A stretch of DNA of 60,684 nucleotides. It comes from Bacteroidetes bacterium UBA1312 (GTDB taxonomy: Bacteria; Bacteroidota; Bacteroidia; Chitinophagales; Chitinophagaceae). A model generated the notes under the pieces. It did not search any database. It was given only the letters and a program-made list of their open reading frames with translations, and was not told where the DNA came from. A program made the position numbers and the translations under genes. Location of the stretch: assembly GCA_002307135.1 (NCBI GenBank), contig DBTQ01000028.1, positions 45,218 through 105,901 of the forward strand. Direction: 5' to 3'. This document shows, one piece after another, positions 45,566 through 54,093 of the stretch. The first letter of the stretch is position 1, and every line of letters begins with the position of its first letter.

Positions 45566-45988
45566 ATGAATACATCAGATCAGAGACCGCCATTCCCTCC
45601 TTTTACACTTGAAACAGCTCTACAAAAAGTGCAAATAGCAGAAGACGCTTGGAATAGTCAAGACCCAGAGCGCATTTCAAAAGCTTATACCATAGATACA
45701 GAATGGCGAAACAGAACAGAGTTTATAAACGGCCGTAAAGCAGTTGTCCAATTTCTAAAACAAAAATGGGAAAACGAATTGCATTATAAACTTAAAAAAG
45801 AATTGTGGGGATTCAGAGAAAATCGAATGGCAGTAAGATTTGAATACGAATACCAAAATATGGATGGGCAATGGTTCCGAGCTTATGGAAATGAAAATTG
45901 GGAGTTTGATGCAAATGGACTAATGCAAAAAAGGTATGCAAGTATCAATGACTTACCTATTGATGAGCAAGACAGAAAATTTAAATAA
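45566..45988 (+). CDS. DUF1348 / NTF2-like family protein
   Basis: A 140-residue protein. PPFTLETALQKVQIAEDAWN, followed by YTIDTEWRNRTEFINGR, FLKQKWENELHYKLKKELWG, MAVRFEYEYQNMDGQWFRAY and GNENWEFDANGLMQ, is the DUF1348 signature, a cone-shaped NTF2/SnoaL-like fold. Function unknown; small-molecule binding is likely. Only 5 bp separate it from the AraC-type gene that follows, so the two are cotranscribed and perhaps translationally coupled. Confidence 0.93.
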   Translation: MNTSDQRPPFPPFTLETALQKVQIAEDAWNSQDPERISKAYTIDTEWRNRTEFINGRKAVVQFLKQKWENELHYKLKKELWGFRENRMAVRFEYEYQNMDGQWFRAYGNENWEFDANGLMQKRYASINDLPIDEQDRKFK

Positions 45989-45993
45989 ACAAT

Positions 45994-46875
45994 ATGAGCA
46001 ATACACTTACGTTAGTTGATCCACAGAGTGGCAACCTGGCATTCAAACTATGTTCGTTTGATGATGCCAGTCATTTCGACCATATCCAGCGGCTCAATTA
46101 TTATTCACTTATTTGGATACAAAAAGGGAATGGAATCGTAAAGGCCGATTGTTCGGGACACGATTTTTTTGAAAATTACATGTTTGCATTTGTACCATAT
46201 CAACCTTTTATGATACAACCGAATAATGAAATTAGTGGTATAATATTAAATTTCCATCCGGATTTTTTTTGCATTCACAAACATCAACAAGAAGTAGCGT
46301 GCAATGGCATTTTGTTCAATAATATTTACGAGCCGCCTTATGTCAAAGTTGATGTTACTAATAATCATACATTCGAGCTACTACTGACACAAATGAAAAC
46401 GGAAATGCAAAACCCGGCATTAGCTCAATATGAACTATTGGTTTCCTACCTGAAAATTTTTTTAATCACCGCATCAAGATTAAAAGCAGAACAATACCCC
46501 GAAAAACAGAACACAGTTGAGCACACTAAAGAGCCTTTTATTCTTCAGAATTTAAAAAATTTCATCGAAACACATTTTAAAACCAAACACTCTGCCAGTG
46601 ATTACGCTCATTTATTGAATATTACGCCAAACGCATTGGCTAAGATTACCAAAACATATTTCAATAAAACACTAACTAATTTAATTGCTGAGCGTATAGT
46701 AATAGAGGCTAAAAGAGAATTGTATCTAACCAACAAACCTGTTAAGGAAATAGCCTATGAACTAGGTTATGATGACGAATATTATTTTAGTCGTTTTTTC
46801 AAAAACAATGCAACCATTTCGCCACAAATGTATAGGGACACTGTTGGTTCAGCAAGAGCAATGGCTCCATTATAG
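45994..46875 (+). CDS. AraC family transcriptional regulator (downstream of DUF1348)
   Basis: A 293-residue regulator. The N-terminal cupin-like part contains FDHIQRLNYYSLIWIQKGNG and a core strand set to about residue 110. The C-terminal HTH pair is at about 190-285: SASDYAHLLNITPNALAKIT and the recognition helix PVKEIAYELGYDDEYYFSRF, then FKNNATISPQMYR. It probably regulates the AhpD-like/DUF1348 genes before it; this is an inference from spacing. Confidence 0.93.
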   Translation: MSNTLTLVDPQSGNLAFKLCSFDDASHFDHIQRLNYYSLIWIQKGNGIVKADCSGHDFFENYMFAFVPYQPFMIQPNNEISGIILNFHPDFFCIHKHQQEVACNGILFNNIYEPPYVKVDVTNNHTFELLLTQMKTEMQNPALAQYELLVSYLKIFLITASRLKAEQYPEKQNTVEHTKEPFILQNLKNFIETHFKTKHSASDYAHLLNITPNALAKITKTYFNKTLTNLIAERIVIEAKRELYLTNKPVKEIAYELGYDDEYYFSRFFKNNATISPQMYRDTVGSARAMAPL

Positions 46876-47002
46876 GTCGTTTAATCTACTGCTTCGTTAA
46901 ATGACTTTGTTTGAAATAAAATATCAAGCTACTATAAATACACACTAATGTTAATAATTAAGATAGAGGCTTCAGTTAATTCCAACTAACTTTGTCAGCT
47001 AT

Positions 47003-47866
47003 ATGATCAAAGAGCATTATAATATATTACAACAACAGGAGCTAAAACTATCTAACGGTTGTAAAGTCAGTTATATAGATGAGGGTAAAGGTGCCGAATG
47101 CATTCTGTTCATACATGGATTGGCCACATTTGGAAGAAGCTGGTACAAAAACATTGAAAGTTTAAAAGATAAATATCGCTGTATCGCTATTGACCTGCCG
47201 GGCAATGGATATTCTGATAAAGGCGATTATCCTTATGGAGTCCATTTTTATGCAGCTTGTGTATATGATTTTATGGAAATCATGGGGTTGAAAAAAGTTA
47301 CACTTTGCGGACACTCTATGGGTGGCCAAATAGCCATGACACTACTGCTTAACGCCCCCGAAGCTGCTCATAAACTAGTGTTGTGCGCTCCAGCAGGTTT
47401 TGAGCAATTCAATGCATTCGAAAAAAACATGTACCGCTCAGCTATCGGTTTCGCCGATTTCTTCTCTAACAATGAAAGCAATTTGAGAAAAAGTATTCAC
47501 AGTAGCTTTTTTCAAAATACACATCAGGCCGATGGTATTATCGAAGACCTTGTTGCTATACTCAAACATTACCCAACAGCGGCTTATAAAAAAATGCTGG
47601 ATGCTTGTGTACATAGTATGATGAACGAGCCTGTATATGACAACCTGAACAAAATAAAACAACCTACGCTGGTTATTTATGGCGACAGGGATGCATTGAT
47701 TCCCAATAAATTGATACACCCTATTAGCACACAACAAATGGCGCTAACCGCAATAAAGAAAATGCAAAATGCAAAATTAGAAATGATACCTATGTGTGGT
47801 CATTTTGTTCAATGGGAAAAAGCAACACTTGTCAATACGCTTATTGAGCATTTTATCGACAATTAG
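47003..47866 (+). CDS. Alpha/beta hydrolase
   Basis: A 287-residue enzyme with the nucleophile elbow GHSMGG (serine at about 109), the oxyanion region FIHGLATFGRSW, the acid in YGDRDALIP (about 226) and the histidine in MCGHFVQWEKA (about 265). All three catalytic residues are present. The substrate is not predictable; relatives include esterases and haloalkane-like hydrolases. The leader has a TAACTTTG element at 46987-46994, only 9 nt before the ATG, with no good -33 box. It ends at a strong bidirectional terminator. Confidence 0.9.
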   Translation: MIKEHYNILQQQELKLSNGCKVSYIDEGKGAECILFIHGLATFGRSWYKNIESLKDKYRCIAIDLPGNGYSDKGDYPYGVHFYAACVYDFMEIMGLKKVTLCGHSMGGQIAMTLLLNAPEAAHKLVLCAPAGFEQFNAFEKNMYRSAIGFADFFSNNESNLRKSIHSSFFQNTHQADGIIEDLVAILKHYPTAAYKKMLDACVHSMMNEPVYDNLNKIKQPTLVIYGDRDALIPNKLIHPISTQQMALTAIKKMQNAKLEMIPMCGHFVQWEKATLVNTLIEHFIDN

Positions 47867-47870
47867 ACCA

Positions 47871-47910
47871 AATAAAAAGTGTTGCATTATAAAATGCAAC
47901 ACTTTTTATT
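47871..47910. terminator. Bidirectional terminator between hydrolase and SnoaL-like genes
   Basis: Perfect 18-bp stem (47871-47888 / 47893-47910, loop ATAA) with A and T tracts at the base, shared by convergent genes. Confidence 0.9.
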
Positions 47911-47931
47911 CAAAACCTTCTTCTAAATTAC

Positions 47932-48300
47932 TTAGTAAAAAAATTGCTCGATAACAATCTTACCGTCTTTCACCTGAAATACGGCGATTTCATCCATCTT
48001 CATTCGGTTACCTGCCTTCATTGTGCAATCCATACCCATTGAAACACTAAAGTAAGTACCACCAATCACTGGTTCGCTACAATAAGCGCCATGCACCTCT
48101 TCAATCATTTCATTAAATGCTACAGCCTTAGCCTGCACTGCTGCCAAGCCTTTGGTAATTACAGGCATCCCCATACTAGTAGCTACATGTTCGGGCTCAA
48201 TACAAATAATATCCTGGCTATATAATTCCGACTGAATGTCCATCCATTTACCTTCTTTGTCCAAAGCGATATAACGATCAGCAACTTCTTGTGTAGTCAT
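47932..48300 (-). CDS. SnoaL-like (NTF2-fold) protein
   Basis: A 122-residue protein. MTTQEVADRYIALDKEGKW, SELYSQDIICIEPEHV, GLAAVQAKAVAFNEMIEEVH and the final strand EIAVFQVKDGKIVIEQFFY fit a single SnoaL/NTF2-like domain. Such proteins are small cyclases, isomerases or binding proteins; no catalytic pair could be assigned. It starts 26 bp after the SRPBCC gene on the same strand and is probably in one operon with it. Confidence 0.85.
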   Translation of the reverse strand: MTTQEVADRYIALDKEGKWMDIQSELYSQDIICIEPEHVATSMGMPVITKGLAAVQAKAVAFNEMIEEVHGAYCSEPVIGGTYFSVSMGMDCTMKAGNRMKMDEIAVFQVKDGKIVIEQFFY

Positions 48301-48326
48301 TTTTTATTTTTTTCAGATGAATTAAT

Positions 48327-48866
48327 CTATTTTTCAAGTACTTTTTTAAGATTGTTTAAGCCCACTTCAAGGTCTTTACCCACTTCCTTGTCCATATCAA
48401 AAAATAAGCTCATAAAATTAAATGGATAAGGAAATGCTCCTTTAAATCCCCATCTTACTTTAGTTTGATTTTCAGAAAGCGCTTCGGTAATAAAATAGGC
48501 ATCGTCTTGCGCTTCAAATGGCACCTTAAATCGAAGTTTGACATCCATTCTTTCTCCTTCAACAATTTTTACAATCTCTTGTTCTCCCTTACCCACATTT
48601 TTATCTGTGCTTTCCCAAGCAGAAATAAAACCGACAGTGCCGTCAGTACCAGTATATGCTTTCTTCATATTAGGGTCAGTCATAGCCCATTTGCTATAAT
48701 TGTCCTGATTTTTCAAAAATTTGATATAGTCAAAAACCAATAGTTTGGGTTTGTTAATCGTTATTGTACGTTCTATTGCATAGTCCTTTTTTACAAACAA
48801 TGCTACGATTAAGGGAATGGCAATCAGGATGCCAAGCGTAATTAAGATACCTTTTAAAATTTTCAT
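48327..48866 (-). CDS. SRPBCC family (polyketide cyclase-like) protein
   Basis: A 179-residue protein: an N-terminal membrane helix (ILKGILITLGILIAIPLIVALFV split over residues 3-25) followed by a START/SRPBCC domain with ERTITINKPKLLVFDYIKFL, WAMTDPNMKKAYTG, WESTDKNVGKGEQEIVKI and KVRWGFKGAFPYPFNFMSLF. It binds hydrophobic ligands in related proteins; here it would be membrane-tethered. Function unknown. Confidence 0.88.
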   Translation of the reverse strand: MKILKGILITLGILIAIPLIVALFVKKDYAIERTITINKPKLLVFDYIKFLKNQDNYSKWAMTDPNMKKAYTGTDGTVGFISAWESTDKNVGKGEQEIVKIVEGERMDVKLRFKVPFEAQDDAYFITEALSENQTKVRWGFKGAFPYPFNFMSLFFDMDKEVGKDLEVGLNNLKKVLEK

Positions 48867-48994
48867 TTCGTTATTTCATTTAAGTTTTAAAAAAACAGCA
48901 ACCTTTATATAAAATCAAATCTATAAATAAAACTCGAAAAACATAATTTGTTTGAAAGCTAAATTCTTATACGCAGTCCAAATTCCATTATTAC

Positions 48995-49037
48995 AAAAAA
49001 GCTGCAAAAACCTATAGTCGGTATTTGCAGCTTTTTT
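48995..49037 (-). terminator. Terminator of the DinB-family gene
   Basis: 18-bp arms (48995-49012 / 49020-49037, one mismatch) with A6 and T6 ends and the core AGCTGCAAA; it lies 25 bp past the DinB stop codon. Confidence 0.85.
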
Positions 49038-49061
49038 AGAGCATTTAAAAAATCAATTTAA

Positions 49062-49562
49062 TTACATTTTATCATCAGCGGTTGGTCCATACAAGCCTGG
49101 TACTTTATTGCCCGATGCCCGCAAATAAACAATCATTTCACCACGATGGTGATATAAATGGTTCATCAAAAATCCACGAACAACTTGAATTCTGGGCATT
49201 TCAGGGAATATCGGATTATTGTCACCCATTACCATTTTCCAATTTTCAAACATACTTTCATCTGTGGCTCTTTCTAACGCATCTTGAGCTTTTTTCACAT
49301 TCTCCTCAAACTTAGCAACAATATTAGCAGCACTGGTTATATCTCCTTTATCATAGCTATAAGTTGCCATATCAAAGACATTCTGATGTAATGTTGGTTC
49401 ATACCAATTATATACTTCAGCAATGTGAGAAGCTAATTGACCGGTTGTCCAAGATATATCCGATGCTTTATAATCCAAAGCGCTATCCGGTATTGCATTT
49501 AATAATTTACGCGTGCTTTCTGCTTCATGAAGAAACTCGCCCATCAATGATTTAACTAACAT
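49062..49562 (-). CDS. DinB family (DfsB-like) protein
   Basis: A 166-residue helical-bundle protein. The three metal-binding histidine positions of the DinB/YfiT fold can be placed in GQLASHIAEVYNWYEP (about residue 48), and in the FLMNHLYHHRGEMIVYLR segment (about 131-148). The family includes thiol S-transferases using bacillithiol and DNA-damage-induced proteins; which applies is unknown. It is a single-gene unit on the minus strand. Confidence 0.92.
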   Translation of the reverse strand: MLVKSLMGEFLHEAESTRKLLNAIPDSALDYKASDISWTTGQLASHIAEVYNWYEPTLHQNVFDMATYSYDKGDITSAANIVAKFEENVKKAQDALERATDESMFENWKMVMGDNNPIFPEMPRIQVVRGFLMNHLYHHRGEMIVYLRASGNKVPGLYGPTADDKM

Positions 49563-49672
49563 ATCTTCTGTTTTAAAAAGTGAATTTATTTGCAGAGCGA
49601 ATTTATAGCATTAATCAAATACAGAGCACAGCATCTTCATAAATAACAAAATAATAAAACACAATTCATTAT

Positions 49673-50404
49673 TTAGTTTGATCCGCTATTGTATTTACGC
49701 TTCAATAAAATAAGTCGAAACTTTATGCTGTCGTAGATAAGCCCCAACAGTAAGGCAAAGACCGCAATAAGCAAAACATGAAGTCCCATATTTGAATAAA
49801 AAATCCCCCCGACCATCCCTCCAATAAAAAAGAAACTAATAATCGTCATACGCAATTTTATGGACGATAAAAGTTTCGTCCTTCGTTCTTTTGTTTTATA
49901 AAAAAATAGTTGAGACAATTCAATACCTAAATCAGTGAAAAGCCCGGTAAGGTGGGTTGTGCGAACACTTGCATTGGAAATAGTTGTTACCAAAGAATTT
50001 TGTAAGCCCATAGCAAAAAGCAAACTACATGCAACTTGATTCGGATGACTTACAATAAATTTTTTAGCGGCAATAGCTATTACAAAAAGGAACGCGCTTT
50101 CGATCAGTGTAGGTACAACATAAATATAACGTTCATTTTTTCGAGCAATGATTTCGATAAGCAAATTGGAAACAAAAGAACCAAAGAAGAAAAAAAATAT
50201 GTACAGAAAATAAACAAAGCCAGCCCAAAAATTAAGTCTAATAAACTCGTCCAACAAATAGGCAAAATGTCCGGTAACATTGGTCGTAAGTCGCTGAACG
50301 GCCAAAAATCCGGCAACATTTACAATGCCTGCAACAAAAGATAATAAAGATGCAATTTGCAAATTGTGGCTTAAAGTCCTTGTCTTTCCCTGATGTCTAA
50401 ACAT
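49673..50404 (-). CDS. YoaK/DUF1275 membrane protein
   Basis: A 243-residue protein with six hydrophobic helices. LLSFVAGIVNVAGFLAVQRL, TTNVTGHFAYLLDE, the GLQNSLVTTISNASVRTTHL segment (split about 140-160) and TGLFTDLGIELSQ are the DUF1275 hallmarks. Family function is unknown; transport has been proposed. It is divergent in role from its neighbours, with terminators not obvious. Confidence 0.92.
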   Translation of the reverse strand: MFRHQGKTRTLSHNLQIASLLSFVAGIVNVAGFLAVQRLTTNVTGHFAYLLDEFIRLNFWAGFVYFLYIFFFFFGSFVSNLLIEIIARKNERYIYVVPTLIESAFLFVIAIAAKKFIVSHPNQVACSLLFAMGLQNSLVTTISNASVRTTHLTGLFTDLGIELSQLFFYKTKERRTKLLSSIKLRMTIISFFFIGGMVGGIFYSNMGLHVLLIAVFALLLGLIYDSIKFRLILLKRKYNSGSN

Positions 50405-50465
50405 TTGATTATTGCGTTAAGAATATGTTCAAAAGAATTACGGTAACAACCTAACAAAAACTAAA

Positions 50466-51836
50466 TCAAGCATCCAATGCAGCTTCCCATTTACTTACAA
50501 CTGCAGTGGCAATACTATTGCCAATTACGTTCGTTGCGCTTCTACCCATATCCAATATCGGATCAATACCCAATAACAAAGCCAGCCCGGCTTCGGGAAT
50601 ATTAAAAGTACCTAATGTTCCTGCAATCACTACCAATGATGCACGCGGCACCCCTGCAATCCCTTTACTGGTCAGCATCAATACCAACAACATACTGAGC
50701 TGAGTAGCAAATGGCAAATGAATGCCATAAGATTGTGCAATAAATAAGGATGCAAAAGTCATATACATCATAGAACCATCGAGGTTAAAAGAATAACCCA
50801 ATGGTAGTACAAAACTGACAATTCTATTATTACATCCGAACCGTTCCAACTCCAACATCATTTTAGGGAAAGCAGCTTCACTACTACTCGTGCTAAAAGC
50901 CAGTAATGCGGGTTCTTTCATTCGTTTGATTAGGGAAATAACTCGCTTCCCTATTATGAAAAATGCAATCAAAATCAAGACTATCCATAAGACGGATAGA
51001 CCCAAATAAAATTCACCAATAAAAATGGAATAGGTTTTAAGTATGCTCGGTCCTTGTTTGGCAATAATAGCAACCATAGCACCAAATACTGCTACAGGTG
51101 CCAGATTCATTACATAACCTGTAATCTTTAAAATAACATCAGACACAGACTCAAAAAACTCAATAATTATTTTCCCTTTCTCACCTATGGCTGCAGTGGC
51201 AGTTCCAAACAACAACGAGAATATAACGATCTGTAATATTTCGTTTTCTGCCATAGCCTGAAAAATACTCGTAGGGAAAATATGATGCAAAAAATTGGCA
51301 AGCGAAAATGCAGACTTTTGAATACCTAAATCAACAGCGGTATCGGGTAATGCTAAATGCATGTGTGCTCCTGGCTGGAATAAGTTGACCAACAACATCC
51401 CTAAAAACAGACTCAGTAACGATGCACTAAAAAACCACAATAAAGTTTTACCCCCAATACGACCAACAGCTTTAATATCACCAAGCTTAGCTACACCTAC
51501 CACTAGCGTACTGAATACCAAAGGCGCAACAATCATTTTTATCAGCCTCAAAAAAATATCGGCCATTAAGGAAAATGCTTCCAATTTTTTATCTCTCGCT
51601 TTAACAGCTGAAGCCTTTTGTTCTTTCCAAACTTTTTGTACATCTGCTGCTGTTGCAACAGATGTACCCGCTATTACATTTTGCTGTTGCCCGCTTTCCA
51701 ACTGAGCGATAGTTTGATTTTCTTGTTGTACATAAGACTTATTCAATACAAAACCCAAAGCAATGCCAGCAATAAGGGCTATAAAAATGAACAGTGTAAG
51801 TTTATTGCTTTTAGATTTTGGGGTTATTTCAGACAT
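50466..51836 (-). CDS. Dicarboxylate/amino acid:cation symporter (DAACS family)
   Basis: A 456-residue transporter, start at MSEITPKSKSNKL; the 14 preceding codons of the open frame look non-coding. It has the reentrant-loop motif SSSEAAFPKM (GltPh SSS), the sodium-site segment SFNLDGSMMYMTFASLF and the second loop SKGIAGVPRASLVVIAGTL. A hydrophilic, Q-rich extracytoplasmic insert follows the first helix (about residues 35-85), longer than in GltP. It would import glutamate, aspartate or C4-dicarboxylates with Na+ or H+. Confidence 0.94.
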   Translation of the reverse strand: MSEITPKSKSNKLTLFIFIALIAGIALGFVLNKSYVQQENQTIAQLESGQQQNVIAGTSVATAADVQKVWKEQKASAVKARDKKLEAFSLMADIFLRLIKMIVAPLVFSTLVVGVAKLGDIKAVGRIGGKTLLWFFSASLLSLFLGMLLVNLFQPGAHMHLALPDTAVDLGIQKSAFSLANFLHHIFPTSIFQAMAENEILQIVIFSLLFGTATAAIGEKGKIIIEFFESVSDVILKITGYVMNLAPVAVFGAMVAIIAKQGPSILKTYSIFIGEFYLGLSVLWIVLILIAFFIIGKRVISLIKRMKEPALLAFSTSSSEAAFPKMMLELERFGCNNRIVSFVLPLGYSFNLDGSMMYMTFASLFIAQSYGIHLPFATQLSMLLVLMLTSKGIAGVPRASLVVIAGTLGTFNIPEAGLALLLGIDPILDMGRSATNVIGNSIATAVVSKWEAALDA

Positions 51837-51890
51837 AAATTTGAATATATTATTGCGCAATAAACAAATGCCAAACAAAATCTGGCACAG

Positions 51891-53906
51891 CTATTTTTGT
51901 ATAAATGTTTTAATAAACTTCATGACCATTGTTGAGTCCTGTGCATACTGCAGGCTATCCCTTTGCCTTTGAGTCGATATTTTCCTATCCCAAATCAATT
52001 TGTCCTTCAGGCGGCGTGCTGAATCAATGATATAAGTATATTTAGGTATCAACTTCGCGTTGTACATCTTATCCTCTAGGTATTTCCGATTAGTAGCAAT
52101 AGTATCATGCAAATATTTTTCGATCATCAAACTCGCAACCGGACCCGCCCATGTAGCACCGTATCCTGCATTTTCCACACAAACAGCAATGGCTATTTTA
52201 GGGTTGACACGTGGCGCAAATGCAACAAACATAGAGTGATTTTGCAACTTCATTACCTGTCCATTTACTATTGCCTTATTTTCCACCGTACCTGTTTTGG
52301 CACAAACTTCTATACCTGGTAGCTTAGCTACTGTACCCGTACCATGATCTACTACATCCATCATACCAAGCCCCACCGTTTCAAAATCACCATCAGAAAT
52401 TTTCACAACTTTATGCGCTTCTAAATAGGGTTTCAAAACTGGATCTTTAGCATTTTTGGCAATCGACTTTACAAAGTGTGGCGTATAATAAAACCCATGA
52501 TTGGCAATAATACACATGGCATTTGCCATTTGCAACGGAGTGTAAGCAATCTCACCCTGCCCCATTCCTACATATACATTCGTACAGGAATTCCATGAGC
52601 CATTGTACATTTTGTCATAATCTTTCACATCAAATAATGTTCCACCTGTTTCATGAGGTAAATCAACACCTAGGGGATGCCCGATACCAAAAGAATACAT
52701 GTATTGGTAAAAACGATGCAAACCTTTCTTTACGTCATTGTATTCTTTTGTATCCACAGAAAGCCGGTAGATATGGCAGAAATAAGAGTTACACGAATTA
52801 GCCAATGCCAATCTAAGATTGGCAGCATGCCCTCCTCCACTATGTGTACATGCAATACGCTTACCACAAGCATAATAACCTCCTCCACACGGATACCCAT
52901 AAGAAGACGTTATCACCCCCATATCAAGGGCAACCAGTGCTGTAAGAGGTTTTTGTGTGGACCCGGGGTTATAGGAGCCTTTCATTGCCCTGTTGAACAA
53001 AGGCTTGGTTGCATCCAGAAATAACTTACCGAAGTTTTTAGAACGATCTTTACCACGCAATAAATTTGGATCGTATGCAGGACTGCTCACCATTGCCAAA
53101 ATACCCCCTGTAGTAGGGTCAATAGCAACAACACTACCCAATTTATTGACCATAAGTTTTTCGCCAAAAGCCTGCAAATCGGCATCTAAAAACAACTCTA
53201 TACTACGACCCGCCACCGCTGGCGTATCTAATATCCCCTTTTTATACGAATCCCGGGGGCGATTGAAATTATCTTTTTCTATATAGTAAATACCGCGCTG
53301 TCCACGCAACACTTCTTCATATTGTGCCTCCAATCCATCAACACCTACATAATCACCTTGACGGTAACTGCTGAAACGATCTTTTTTAAGCATATCGGGT
53401 GATACTTCTCCTATATATCCCAATACTGCCGCCGCATGTGGACTCGGGTAAGATCGAATATTACGCTCTACCATCTGAAATCCATTAAACAAAAACATAT
53501 TTTCCTGAAAACGTGCCGCTTGCTGCTGCGAAAGTTCCTCCATAAAAACGCCCTGACGCACCCAGCCTCCCTTGTTGATAACTCTGTTCATTAATTTCCT
53601 GAACATTGAGGTATCAATATCCAGAGAACCGCAAAGTCTTTGGGTATCCAAATTTTTTCTTGCTTCAATTGGTGTTACTACCAAGTCATACACCAGTTCA
53701 TTATTCAGCATCACTTTCCCCTTTCGGTCATAAATAACACCTCGTGGCGGATATACCACTTTACGTAAAATAGCAATGTCATTTGCCATCACCTTATACT
53801 TGTCCTCAAACAATTGTAGAAAAAAAAGACGAACCAGTATAACTAGTGCTACAAATACAAAAATGATCTTAACAACCAGCTCGCGCGAGTTTGCCGCTAA
53901 AGGCAT
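51891..53906 (-). CDS. mrdA: Penicillin-binding protein 2 (elongasome transpeptidase)
   Basis: A 671-residue class B PBP: short cytoplasmic start, one membrane helix (about residues 11-29), dimerisation domain with VVYPPRGVIYDRKGKVMLNN (about 49-68), and the transpeptidase domain. Catalytic motifs are present: STQK (serine about 316), SCNSYF (SxN, about 368) and KTGT (about 535). This enzyme crosslinks lateral wall peptidoglycan with RodA. No mreBCD or rodA is seen in the window; in many Bacteroidota they precede mrdA, and rodA follows. Here DAACS follows instead. A promoter-like TAATTTTG is on the minus strand at 53945-53952. Confidence 0.95.
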   Translation of the reverse strand: MPLAANSRELVVKIIFVFVALVILVRLFFLQLFEDKYKVMANDIAILRKVVYPPRGVIYDRKGKVMLNNELVYDLVVTPIEARKNLDTQRLCGSLDIDTSMFRKLMNRVINKGGWVRQGVFMEELSQQQAARFQENMFLFNGFQMVERNIRSYPSPHAAAVLGYIGEVSPDMLKKDRFSSYRQGDYVGVDGLEAQYEEVLRGQRGIYYIEKDNFNRPRDSYKKGILDTPAVAGRSIELFLDADLQAFGEKLMVNKLGSVVAIDPTTGGILAMVSSPAYDPNLLRGKDRSKNFGKLFLDATKPLFNRAMKGSYNPGSTQKPLTALVALDMGVITSSYGYPCGGGYYACGKRIACTHSGGGHAANLRLALANSCNSYFCHIYRLSVDTKEYNDVKKGLHRFYQYMYSFGIGHPLGVDLPHETGGTLFDVKDYDKMYNGSWNSCTNVYVGMGQGEIAYTPLQMANAMCIIANHGFYYTPHFVKSIAKNAKDPVLKPYLEAHKVVKISDGDFETVGLGMMDVVDHGTGTVAKLPGIEVCAKTGTVENKAIVNGQVMKLQNHSMFVAFAPRVNPKIAIAVCVENAGYGATWAGPVASLMIEKYLHDTIATNRKYLEDKMYNAKLIPKYTYIIDSARRLKDKLIWDRKISTQRQRDSLQYAQDSTMVMKFIKTFIQK

Positions 53907-54055
53907 ATGTGAAATATATTTTAAATTTGGGGGATGATAACATGCAAAATTACTGTAAAAACATGGCTTTAAAAAAGCAAATAAAGCTTTGAATCAAAGC
54001 ACTTTCTATAGATCAAATCAAGAAGAAAAAAATCATTCAAATTTGCATCATTTTT

Positions 54056-54086
54056 TTTGGATAATAAAAAAGGATTATTACCTTTG
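54056..54086 (+). promoter_or_regulatory. Promoter of tRNA-Gln
   Basis: TTTG (54056-54059), 19 nt and TACCTTTG (54079-54086), a near-perfect Bacteroidota promoter; transcription would begin about 12 nt before the mature tRNA. Confidence 0.8.
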
Positions 54087-54093
54087 CATCCCG

